From contig VYZI01000391.1 of assembly GCA_013397695.1 (NCBI GenBank), positions 312,640 through 376,639 on the forward strand: 64,000 nt of DNA, given 5' to 3'. The translations under genes were made by a program, and so were the position numbers. The notes under the pieces are model-generated. The model saw only the letters and a program-made list of their open reading frames with translations. It made no database searches and was not told the DNA's origin. Origin of the DNA: Centropus unirufus. Lineage: Eukaryota > Chordata > Aves > Cuculiformes > Centropidae. How positions within the stretch are numbered: the first letter of the stretch is position 1; the number at the start of each line of letters is the position of its first letter. Shown in pieces: positions 27,646 through 39,700 of this stretch.

Positions 27646-27735
27646 TTTTTTTTTTTAAAAAAAAGGCAGGAAATAAACCAAAGTATTTTTTATCTCTGTG
27701 TTGTACCAAAAAAAAAGGAAAAAGAAAAAAAGAAA
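27646..27735. repeat. low-complexity poly-T/poly-A tract
   Basis: A T run leads directly into an A run near 27645-27664. After about 45 bases an A-rich tract broken by single G residues follows (near 27708-27735). This is simple low-complexity sequence with no sign of a retrocopy body attached. Confidence 0.7.
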
Positions 27736-29199
27736 AGTCGTCTTAACTGCAGCAGGTAGTTGATCTCATCTTTGATCCATCACAGAAAAAAACAAATACA
27801 CTCCTCACTCTTCACATACCTACAAATAGAGTTTGGGGCTACTAGTTGAAAGTATGTATTAAGATTCAATATTGTAAAAGTGCTGAAAGAAAGAGTAGTG
27901 TATCAATTCTGGTTAGACATGAGAGCTAAAGGCCAAAGGTGAAACTGCAGTTTACATCTGACAACTAAAATTCATCTTATTTGCACAGGCTTTGCTGTGA
28001 TGATAGTATGATCTGGTTCTAAAACAGAAGAACTGTCCATGTGATGTTTTACTGTCATATCGCTTTCAAAGTGGCAGAAATCTCAAGATCTGCTCTTCTT
28101 CTTTCCCAAGCAAACAATGAAAATTAAAACAAATACAATTACTGTATACTGTAATATGTATATTATTGTTTTGTTTTACTTCAGTTGTGTTGACAATTAT
28201 GCACAGCCAAGTGTAAAGGTATATATTTGTAGCCTTGCACACTCAGATCCATTCGCAATACACAAATAATATCGGAGAGGGCAATAGTAATATCAACTAA
28301 TTTGAAAAAAAAATAGAAAGGAGGAAAGGAGACATTGTGAGACATCTGTGTAAAATAAAAGAGGTCTAGGTTTATATCACTGGATTGCAATGCTTCTTGT
28401 GGTATTCATCATTTTCCTGTGCCAAAAGACCACCCCAGATGTACAGCATACGAGGGTGTTTATAGTACACACTATAAACTGCTCTTTGAAACATTTAGGA
28501 TATATGTGTTTCCAAGGATTAAAAATGTCTTATAACCAAAAAGAAATATAAGTATTTCAGGTCATTGTTTTTGCATACCTCAGGGTGTCCTTAGCTTTAT
28601 CTAAGCATGGGCTCATGAGTAATATCTGAGAAAAAATATATAAAATTTTAACTCTAAAAATTTATTTCTACTAGATTATTCTATTCTCTTCATTATTGCT
28701 GGTTTTTTTCTGTTTTCTAGAAAAAAAAAAAAGAAAATTCATATATTCTGTCTTATATTTTTGTTCCTGTAAATCTGAGTCTATAAAGACTCAAATAATG
28801 AACAGAAGAATTTCCCACACTAATTCTGGGAACAATTAAGAATTAAATATTGGAATCACACTATCCAAATAGGAATAGCAATTAAAAACTTCTCAGAACT
28901 CTTCATCCACGATTTCCTGAAAATACATAGTGAGTTTTATCATCAGCTTGCTCTCCTTAGACAGTATCCTCAGGGTTTAAAAGCAGTAAGTACTTAACAG
29001 GCCCAGGAGCATACTGGAGTCCAGAGTAGAAGGTAAAACACACAAGCTTAGAGTGCCATGCTAGGTAGATGGTGCTCTGGGACCTTATTCGGAGCATGGG
29101 ATAGAACCTCCGACTACTCCTAAAATCCCCTGGGCTGCCATGATAGGTCTTCAGGGGCTTTCAAGCTGTTAAAAACAGCACAGAATCAGCCCACTAAGA
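27736..29199. other. non-coding DNA, no gene seen
   Basis: AT-rich sequence with A-runs such as the one near 28722-28734. No open frame, repeat family or RNA gene was recognised. Confidence 0.55.
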
Positions 29200-29251
29200 A
29201 AAATAAGAAAGCAAAATAAGTTAAAGTTAGAAGTTAAAATAAGAAAGCAAA
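29200..29251 (+). repeat. short 36-bp-period tandem duplication
   Basis: The 16-mer aaaataagaaagcaaa occurs at 29200-29215 and again at 29236-29251, giving about 1.4 copies of a 36-bp unit. This is probably a local slippage duplication. Confidence 0.7.
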
Positions 29252-32160
29252 GGCTTTGTAAGTTCTCTGTATAAAGTTTCAACAACTGCCATTTTGTCAG
29301 ATTCTAGTGGATGCCAGATTATCCCACACTATCGGTCTGGTGACTCCCTTCACCATTGTAGCACATCAAAGCACACCCTTGTTAAGCAGGCTAGCTGACC
29401 AAATAAATGCAGCTGTGTTATGACTTACCATGTCTGGAATTTTTTTCATATGCTGTTATGTTTATTGTGATTGAGCCGGCAGAATGCTTTTATTGTCCAA
29501 ATACATGGTTATTCATGAAATCCAAAGATCCTCTGTGAGTATTAAAGTTTATGACATTAAGAAGGAGAGGGGAATTAGCATAACAAAATCACTGCAGTAA
29601 AAATTTTTATAGACCATTTAAAAACTGTGTTCTCTTTCATATTTAGAGTTGTCCAGAAGTGTATATGAAACACCAAACTCATAGTTATTAATATTGTTTA
29701 TAACATTCCTTAACTCTCAAGGCTGGTACGTTGGTGTGAAGTAATACTTCAGCAGTGTCAATATAATTTGTAGGTAAAGTTATATCTAGAGATTTTAAAA
29801 TATCAAATAGCTGATCTTGATATATAGAGACATTGATCCTCCAAGGAGCTTGAGCAGTTTCTGTTCCCTTCCGTATGATTATTGAAAGGATTCTCTCTGC
29901 AAATTTACCCTCTCAACATATTTATTGATCTTAAGGGTTGTGGATCTAATAGAGGGTCAGACTTAATAACCTGTACACCAGAGCTGACCCAATTAATGCT
30001 GCCCCTAATGGTGCCTGACTGCCACTATTTACAGAATGTGATAAGTATGTGAATGTACCATAGCTAACTCTATATAGAGAAGCCCATATTAGCTAGTACA
30101 GATCAGAATCCACTCCATATTATGGGACAAAGTTACATTTCATAAAGAAATATAAGCCAGTTTGGAATGATAAGATGATACAGCCCTAATTTCTCCAAAG
30201 ACTTATCTTTCTTTATTACCGTGATGGTTTTCAGCATCGGGGGCAGAAGTGCATTGGAGATTCTATGTGATAAAAATATGGTGCTATCATTGAGTTCTGA
30301 ATATAGAAAATACAAAATGAAAATCCTATCAAGGAATTTAGGCTCCCAAGCATAAGCACAAATATGTACAGAACTCATTCACAGGAACATCAGATGAAGC
30401 AAATAATTTTCCAGTGCACTGCCTGTTTTAACCTGTGTTCGCTTTCCCTAGGCTTTCTCTTGACTAATGTTTATCCAAGATATACATGGTGATATTTTCT
30501 CAACAAACATGTTTTATCCCTTCTCTTGCTTACAGGCACACAAAATTTTTCTATGCAGTACCTGGCACCCTATCCAGGTGCCACATTTTGTTTTCAGCAG
30601 GAAGAGTTTTGACTGAGAAATAAGAGTAAGTATTTCTTATGAAGCTTCTAAGAGGAGAAGAGTAGGTTTATGCTACTCAGTTTACTGACCACTCCATTTG
30701 ATTTAGTGCAATCCATGCCAATAATAAAATAATAATTTTTTCCAAACACTGATGGGATATCTCTTTAGCTACCTGTCAACATCAATAAGAATGCCAAGAT
30801 GGTAGGACCTTTCAAACCTGAAAAACCTTATAGAAGATGCATTAAGCTCCTGGAAATGCAAATATGAATTCCAGCAAATATTATACAATAGTATGGGAGA
30901 AAGTTCAGTGTCTAATCCCTGGTAAAATGAAAATTCCATATTAGAAAACACCTACAGATATGAAATTCTCAATGAATTAATATTTAACTAGACATATTCT
31001 GTCTCTGTTTCTGTTGACTATATGCGATATGATTTCACAATAACTCTATAACAATTTCTCTGTTATGGATTAGTGTTTTATTCAATTTATTAAATACAAT
31101 ATTAATTTCTTCTCATGTTAAATCTTATGCTTAGTTTCTGCTTTTGCCTGTTTGCTAGCACAGGAACACTGATGCAAATTCATGCTGTTGTAACTAGCCT
31201 TTTGTTTCTCCTTGTATCTATAAAAGTTGAGACTTTATCTTAAACCAAAGTGTTAAATGACTGAAACCAGAAGAAGGGAGAAGAAAGGGAGAATTCAAAA
31301 TCTGAAATTAGATGTAGATGAAATACAAAAATGGCATTTTCATTTCTTTGTTACATCCAATTAACAGTCTTAACACTGATCATGCCTGAACTCTGCAGTA
31401 TGCAATAAACAATCAGACCAGAATTTTAGCTGTCACTATTACAGCACATAGAAGTAATTGAAAAATTAGTCACACAATGCACTATACTATTACTATCAGT
31501 TAAAGGTGGATTCCCATATAAGTTTTTATTTAGTTAAACATAGTATTAGAAGGCTCTGCTGCATTTTAAAAGCATTTCAGATGTAGTGATATAAATAATA
31601 TAATTGTTTCCTTTGCCCTATTTGTATGTCCCAGAAATATCCTACATATTTTGGCAGGCGGAAATATGCAACTCACTATGAAGTTTTATTCAGACATAAC
31701 TACTCAAAATGCATTTAATTTTGTAGAAACAAACTGCCGGTGCTTAATCGTGGAGGTAAATTGCTCAAGTTACGGAAATCGGGAAAGGTCAATACATAGC
31801 TTAATGCATTCACACAAGACATTTTAAAAACTCAGCGTATGGATAATTAGCAGAGCAGATGTCAAATGAATACTTCTAAATTATGCTTCCTAATTTGTAA
31901 ATATAATTTTTCCCTTGGTCTTCAGTATAATAAACACAACATTCATGAAGCTGGAAGAATATTTTCTCTGCTGCACACTTTTTACTTTGCTGTGATCTAA
32001 TTTCCTGGCCTCACTAAGCTTAAAATTGAATACTTGCTGGATTTTAATCAATCTTATGTAATGATTCTAGGTAACTGCTTTTAAAGCTCTCAGATAATTA
32101 AGAAACATATTAAAATACAGAGTTAAAATATTATCTTAAAAAAAACCTAGACCGAACAAG
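29252..32160. other. non-coding DNA, no gene seen
   Basis: AT-rich with stops in all frames. Isolated donor-like sites (for example the reverse complement of the sequence at 29421-29427) lack a matching acceptor with a good pyrimidine tract. Confidence 0.55.
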
Positions 32161-32178
32161 ATGATGATGATGATGATA
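32161..32178 (+). repeat. (ATG)6 trinucleotide microsatellite
   Basis: Six perfect ATG triplets, followed by an imperfect ATAATTAG end. It lies in non-coding surroundings. Confidence 0.9.
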
Positions 32179-33693
32179 ATTAGGAAATAAAAAACATGTA
32201 CCTGACCTAAATCTACCCCAACATTGTCACCCCAAGATAGGCAGCTTCAGGCTCAGGTCTACCAGTATACACACTTATTTTGTAGGCAGACATTGAGCAT
32301 TTTCAGGCAAGAGGGGTGACAGAATTGCACAAGCCAGTCAATGGGGCCACAATTTCAATCAGCTGCTGAAAAGCGTTTACTCAGACAAAAGGGCCTCATC
32401 AGGCAACCCATCCTCCTGCTTGTGCAATGCAAGTCAGCTCCTCACATGAGTGAAAGGAGACACGGGGTGCAAATCCTTCTGACGGAGTTTATATCTTTCC
32501 ATGTTACTGTATCATTAGTGAACTAAAAGGAAAAAAAGTATATGCGAAATGCTGCAACAGAAACAGATTTCCCAGATCACTTGCTGTTCCTGTGTATTAA
32601 CAACTATTTGTGATTTTAATCAGAGCCACTCTAGCCAGATGTGGAAACACATTTCTCTCTTTTCAATTGGAAGTGATTTTTTTAAAAAAATAATAATTGA
32701 ACACATAAAGAAATAAAGTTTAACAGTTCAGATTTATTGTCTTCCACTTTTTTTTTTCCTGGTGAAGTTCTAACACAGCTAATGAAAATATTCTGACCTC
32801 ACAAAATCAAGAACTTTGAGTTAGTCAAAGTATTACCTAGTAATAAGAAAGAGAGACAGTTAAGCAGCATTCAGAAATGTACAGTGGGCCACTGGTTTAC
32901 ATTTTTCGCCGAGTACTCTGGCATTTTCTCAATTAATATTCCTTTTTCTGAGTCTCAAGATTAGCTTTGCTTTTGTGACTACAGAAAACAAGCATCCACA
33001 TAATTTTAGACAGCTCAACAGAACTTTTCCTTTATCCTTCATATCTTTCCTCAAAAGTTGGGGGTTTTTTAATGGTAAAATCAGCCAGTGCTTTTAAAAG
33101 GATAAGGTTTCTCCTGCTCTTTAACTTATTTTTACTCTGTTCAGGGAAGCACATGATAGATTTCCTAACAAAGTTTGAAAAGACAGTGATTAGATTTAAG
33201 AAACTGTAAATTTTACTGTCTGCATTTAAAAATTCTCTGCATAAAACACATAACTCTATTGTGATGTGGTTTTACATTCTGTAGCCCCACAGATCAAAGA
33301 AAGGGCTGGAGCTCTGGCTTGGATCTTTCTCCAAGAGTGGTAAACTGAACAACAGGGAAACAAAAGGGCAGTTTCCTACTTGACTTCCATTATTCATTCA
33401 AATTTCAAATTTTGGCTTCCTATAAAGGGTTTTTATTGAAAAGAAAAAACTATCAGGATTTTTACATTTTACTACATGTTAGAATCAGCACAGACTGGAA
33501 TGTGATAAGTAACCCTATTCTTTATTCCTACAGTGGAGAAGTATATTGGGATGACAAATAGGCAAGACAGACTTTCAGACAAGTGTGATAAGGCATATAC
33601 TAAAAGTTTTTTTTTCTTTAAATACCGGGCTAGGTCTGTATACACATAAATAAGATGAGATTTGTTTAGGATAGGCAATGATATTTTGGCACA

Positions 33694-33736
33694 CTGAAAA
33701 AAAGGGATTTTCTGGTACCTAAAATCCCTTTTCAGG
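33694..33736. repeat. perfect 12-bp inverted repeat (hairpin)
   Basis: The left arm aaaagggatttt (33700-33711) and right arm aaaatccctttt (33721-33732) are exact reverse complements around a 9-base loop ctggtacct. Outside the arms, CTGA on the left can pair with the TCAG on the right (around 33731-33735) if a few extra A residues bulge. Total stem length is about 16 bp. It could form a cruciform or an RNA hairpin. It is too short for a typical pre-miRNA. No transposon ends were recognised. Confidence 0.8.
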
Positions 33737-33756
33737 TCTGAAACAGTGAAGAGTTA

Positions 33757-33788
33757 AGTATAGTATAGTATAGTATAGTATGGTATAG
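33757..33788 (+). repeat. TATAG pentamer microsatellite
   Basis: About six copies of the pentamer AGTAT (equivalent to TATAG), the fifth interrupted by one A-to-G change. It begins about 20 bases after the hairpin at 33694-33736. Confidence 0.92.
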
Positions 33789-36646
33789 AATGACTTCTAA
33801 TCTGGTTATATTATTTGATGAGAGAGGTTGACACAAAAAGTTATGTGGTACCTAGTGATAAGAGGGAGGTTGTATTTAGGCAAGTATGGATAAGGTAGGA
33901 AGCTTCTGTGTGCCTGGGAGAATTAGGCATTATGCATTTATTAAGAACAAAGGCCTGGACATGAAAAACTTCATACTTAAATGTTTAGAATTTTATAATT
34001 TAACTCAGGAACTTGACTTGACCTGCGAATCTAAAATCGACTATAGCCCAAATCCAAATACCCTTCAGGTCACTCAAAGTCCTGGACATATATCCGTATT
34101 TTGTGACTTCTGGTATTTGTACTGAAAATGAAAGAAAGCGGGTAGGTATCTAAATGGCCATTAAAATTCATGTTGGTGTCTAGATGTCAAGTATAGGATT
34201 AAGTGGAAACCTTGGGGGTTAGATTTATTTAGAAAAGATTAAATCTCTGGATTTGAAACATAAGTGAGGTCTCTCCATTGCCAGTTGTTTTGTGATTTAA
34301 GAGAGAGGACCAAATCTACATAGGAGACTTCGGGGATAAACCGTGCCTTCACTAGACTTTGAAAAATATGCTTGTTTTGCCCCCTGACAATCTGTGCCAA
34401 GATGATATAAAGCTGCATTTACCAACAACTTGTAAGAGATTAGGCAGTTGTCAAAAGAGATGTCAATACACGCTTTAGTGATTGCTTCCTGAAAGATTTC
34501 AGAGAGAACCACTAAGTTGCACTTAGGTTTTGATGGCTCTCTATAACTGTGCAAGCTGGTCAAATGCTATGTTTACCTGTATCTTTAGTTCTGGCTTGGT
34601 TTATGATGGCTATAGTGACAGTGAGCTATAACAAGCAGTTTTTATATACATATATTATGAATGTGGTGTCATCCATTATGAATCACCCAATCCTTCTCTC
34701 TCATTTTTCTTCATAACTGTATGGCTTGATTCCCACAAATAAAATCATAATTACTGCTGCTTTTGTTTAACATGATTTATAATTGCTATAATGATAAGGT
34801 CTCCCTTGGTAACAGTAAGTGCTTACCACTGACTTGCAGTACAGTTCTGCAGGAAGCTTTCCCTACTTGAGAAGAACTGCCTCTAAAATAATCCTTTATA
34901 TACTCTATAACAACACAAAAAGGTAGATTATTATGGCAAACTAATATTTCCATATTATTACAATAGTCTTATAAACAATTTGGTTTAAGCCATTAGGCAG
35001 AACCTGGAATTGTTTACATTAGAGGAAATTAAAGATACAAGGCACTCTGAGAGAAGGACTATTTACGAAGGAAGAACACTAGTTTCTATTTCTTCAAACA
35101 CAGTAGGGGAAAAGAACATTTGGGGGCTTATTTTCCGTATTTGTTTTCTTGTTCATGACTTTCAACTCCATTTTTCCTGTCATACCTATGCCTAATGAGG
35201 ATGCCTGTCCCCCGGTAGGATTACATTTACATCTTCATCTTAAAATTCTCTGCTGCCTTTCTTTCCAGTTTTCTAGTTCAGCTCATGCTCAGCTTGCCAA
35301 ACAGTCCCTTATTTCTGATATTCTCAGTTCCAGGAAAAAAATGCTAAAGGTGCAGCTGGACAATACAGCTAAGACAACATAACAATCAGCTACCACCTAA
35401 AGGACATCCTATGCACCTCACTTGCTGCTCCCAGCTACCTGTCCTTTCTCTTCCTTTAGACCAACACTCCAATATGATTAGTATTCAGCCATGCACAGTG
35501 TCCACGAACTCAAACCAGAAGAAGACTTTCTTTTCTGCTTTCATTTTCTGTCATTTTAGGTTCCCACATTAGTTCTCAATGTGGCTAGAAAAATGTCAGA
35601 GATGGCAAGACGGAATCCATGGGAACACACATTTAAAGTTGAGGGTAGAGAGCCTGAACTGTAACATACTGGCAGAATAAGTTATCACTTCATCATCTCC
35701 CTTCTAGGTAACAGGCATTTGTAGCATTCTAACTCCACAACTCCCTTGTCACTTAACAGAAAAAAATATTTAGCATTCATCTCTGTTTCAGCAAGTGCAT
35801 AGTAAAGAGTGTTGATGGTTCTCTTCTGGGTTCAGCTCTACACTGCACAGGTCTGGGAATACAGAGAGGAGGAAGCAACAGAATTAATCAATGGGAAGGA
35901 TGATCAAGAGGAGTGATTCATCGTTTTAAGGGGTCTGCCTGGGAAAACTGAAGCCTAAGTATTATAACAGGCAAGTGATTTGGTCAAAAGTTTGAAGAAA
36001 CAGCCTGGAAACCTTATTGTAATCCAAAACTTTAGTGTTGGGTACAGGTAGACCCAGGCCCAAATCACCATGTGTTCAAGAAGGAAAGTAAATTTTGTAA
36101 TTCATGGATTCAAAGCCAAAACTTTTTCCCTGCTTTAATTATATGCCCAACCAGTATCTTAAATATCACATTGTGCATGTAGCAGTGATTAAAAGCTTAC
36201 CAGTGAGCAAAGAGCCACAGATTGTGTTCCAAGACTTGAACATCTTTTAACCCTAAAGGGTCATACTCACTAACTCATAATTAAAGCACTTAATAGGTTG
36301 TCCTATAATAAAATATAGCAGAATGGCCTGTGATTAGCTGATTATATACTGATTATATACTCAAATAATCCAACACCAGATAACAAAAAGTTAATGTAAT
36401 TCATCAGAGTTTTATTATGACCTTTTTTCTTTTTTGAAGGACAAACATTTGCTGCCATATGTGATATTTGGTGATTGAACAGTAGACACCAAAAAGTAAC
36501 CAATGTGTAAGTGATTTTTTTTCAATGTAGAGCTAAATTATGACTTCAAGAACAAATATCATACATGCAGATCAGAAAGAGCTCTGAACAGGCCACTGGG
36601 CACCTTTCCAATTTCCTCTTCACGCTATTTTTCTTTTCCTTCTCTT
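33789..36646. other. non-coding DNA, no gene seen
   Basis: Open frames at 33886-34125, 34297-34563 and 35149-35382 show no domain and no supported splice sites. An 11-bp tandem duplication (tgattatatac twice) lies near 36338-36359. Confidence 0.55.
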
Positions 36647-36704
36647 TTCCTATTCCTATTCCTATTCCTATTCCTATTCCTATTCCTATTCCTATTCCTA
36701 TTCC
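36647..36704 (+). repeat. (TATTCC)n hexamer microsatellite
   Basis: Nine perfect TATTCC units occupy 36651-36704, preceded by a partial TTCC and a longer pyrimidine-rich run (ctatttttcttttccttctcttttcc). The opposite strand reads GGAATA repeats. Open frames across it (proline-isoleucine on plus, glycine-isoleucine on minus) are artefacts of the six-base period and are not genes. Its perfection suggests it is young and probably length-polymorphic. Confidence 0.97.
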
Positions 36705-39700
36705 TTGTCTAGTAGGAAAGAACGAAAACATTGATTTCTATGAACCTTTACTGGTTAACCAGTCCAGCCTGTATGCAACTGAACGTCCCACGAAGGAAGA
36801 TACCCACCTCCCTCTCTCCTCTCCTGACATGGAAAGCAAAGTGACTTTGCAAAATCATTCTACTTTGATCCACAATCAGAGGAGTTTTTAAAAGGCAGAG
36901 TGGTTGTGTACACGGAAACAACAGGGAGGGATCTTCTCCATATAGCCCTGAAGAATGCAAGCCAGCACATTCATTTCTTTCATGAGCAAAAAGACTTACT
37001 CCAGAGGAATAACAATGTAAATGTTCAAAATCACACAGAAAGGAAATGTTAAAGATTTTTTCAAATTAAAAAAATCAGGTGAGGGATGTGTTATGGTTGA
37101 TTCTTTGTCATAGCATCATCACACAAGGCAACTCCGTATACTTATTTACATGAATGTCTATAGATATTATAAGTGGGAAAATGAGACATGCTGAAGTCTT
37201 CATTGCTGCGTACCTCAGATATTTATTTTCCATAACTATTGACTTGGACAAGATTTCAAAGAATGAATTAGACTCCATCTTTGCAAAGGATACACTGGGA
37301 CTATTTAAATTGCTGGCTATTAGTATTTTACTATACAGTCCTAGTTTTACTTCACATTTTTGTTTTCCCTACACCCTCTTTGGAGAAGGTAATGATGAAA
37401 TTGATCCAGTTATTGAATTACCACTCTCTGGAAAGATCATTTCACATATGGGGAGGAGTGGGAACAAATCAATCTGTTCATCGATTGATTGAAGGTGCGC
37501 TTTTGTATGCAGCATTTTTAGAGGGCAGGGAAGATCAGAAGGACCTTAGGGAAGTCAGCATCTTCATTGCTGTCAAAGTGTCTAATCTTGCACCCTGACA
37601 TAATTGAATTGTTAAGGAGCCAGCAGTGCCATTTATTTATACACTTAAAAAAAAAAATATCAGTGTTTCCTATCCTTTTACAAAAATTTTAGGTTAATAC
37701 ATTGAAATTAAATATAACTGATTCTTTTTTCCAGAAAAGACAAATATTTTCTGAACAGATCTACAAAGTGTTATTGCTCTTAATTTCAATGAAATTCATT
37801 ATTCAAAGAGAACCTGAATTTAGACACACAGGCTATTTATAGTCAGAGTGAGTTAAGCAGTCCACCAGTTAATTGAGAACTTCAGTGCAATTTATTAATC
37901 TTTGACAGAGGAACAAGATTTTTTTTTTTTGTCAGAATGTGAAAGAAAGCTAATTCAGAGTAGCCTCATTCTCATAAATGCTCCAATAAAAAAATTATTT
38001 CTGATGAATTGGCACTTTTTTATTTGGACTCACTTCTTCCTTCCACCTTATGAGTAAATTCTTATCTATTTCTGAAAAATGAATGCTACAACATGTCTGA
38101 GAATATCTTTCATTTTGAAGACTCTATAATAGTCATTTTGACGGAATACTATATGTGTTAGTGAACACAATGGTTTGTCTGTGGAGATTTAATTAACTTC
38201 TTGGAAAACCCACCTATATGTTTTTTCTCAAATAATCTATTCTATAGAATGTAGAAAACTAAACTTTATAACTAAGTTGAACAAATGAAAAACCTCATTT
38301 TGTTGGCCTGTTCTATACTTACACTGGGCCGATACCATGGCGATGCTGGCCTTTTTATGCCAGCCTTTTACAAATTGTTAATGTGCTTTGAAAACTAATT
38401 GTTTGGTGACCAACCAAGATGAAACTGTAGGGAGAGTAACTTACTGTGTAGGATCATTTGGGTATTGTAAAACCAAGACACATTTCAAGCAAAATATTGT
38501 CATCAACAGTAGTCAGTCTATGCTATACATAATAAACATCCACAGAATAAATATGAATAAAATCCTTACTTTGTTGCAGCTAGTGAGATTTTTGCTAAGA
38601 AATTCAATTGAGAAAAATTCTGTCTATAATTTTTGCTCCTTATTTTCTCACCTCAAGGATGGGATTTTGTCACCTTGACCTAGAATCAAAATAGTCATGG
38701 AGTTTTTTTTTATATAGAGCATATCAAGCATGATTGTTGGAAGTTAGCCTGCATTACAGCAATGCCACTGAGGTGAAGAGAATTGGAATTTAAAATGGTA
38801 ACTTTCTGGTGCATAAGGATCAACATGCAAGAAATTAACATAATCATGGCTGGACATCTACATTTTGCATACTGAATCTGACAGATAACTTTACCAATTA
38901 GACAAAAAGCATATCAGAGTGCTGCTGCTTCCTGTGCATATATTATGAAATGATAGTTTTGGATTACACATTTCTTTTCTCATTTTCTTGCTAACATAGG
39001 CCAAAACTCTGTCAGTCAATGCAAATAATATACTTAATATACTGTAAAGTAGACCATGTTGAAAAAGAAGGTCTTTCTAGCCACTGTGCGTGAAAGTGAG
39101 AAATGAACACAAAATTTAAAATTTGGATGTTCAGGTACCTAAGAATTTATGTTAATATAAAAACCCATAATGAAGTAGCCTTTTAGTTAATACATTCTCT
39201 TGCATTTTGTTTGCTAGTTTTAAACTTTGCTTTGGAAAACTTTTCCTTGCAAGAACATGGTAATATTTGAAAATGTGTTCAATGACTTTTTAACAAAGAC
39301 TATGTAGTAAAGTTGAAAAGAGGGTAACTAACCAATGCTACCAAAAGCCTTTAAGTAAATATTAATTTCCCAAGTAAGTAGCTTTCAATAGCATTCCACA
39401 AATAATTAACATTTATTTAACCATCTAAGGTCAAACTCCTGAAGAGGAAATTGCCTTGATTAGATAGTCTGTCCATGTTCTCAGCAGATCTTAACCATGT
39501 GCTTTAAAGTTAATCATATTTACAAGTATTGTCTTGGGGGGGAAAGTTGTTCTTAGCTGTCAGCTGTAAGAAGAGAAGAGAGGGCAGGTTTTTCCTATCA
39601 TCTTTGTAGACTGCCTAGCAAAAGGCAACTGATAGCCCAATCCAGACTTTGAACATCAATGCAATGGTGATTAAAATATAAGTAACAATACAATATTTAG

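Noticed and set aside
36565..36891. Plus-strand protein with a Pro-Ile repeat
   Set aside because: Created by the TATTCC microsatellite; the six-base period keeps frames open on both strands.
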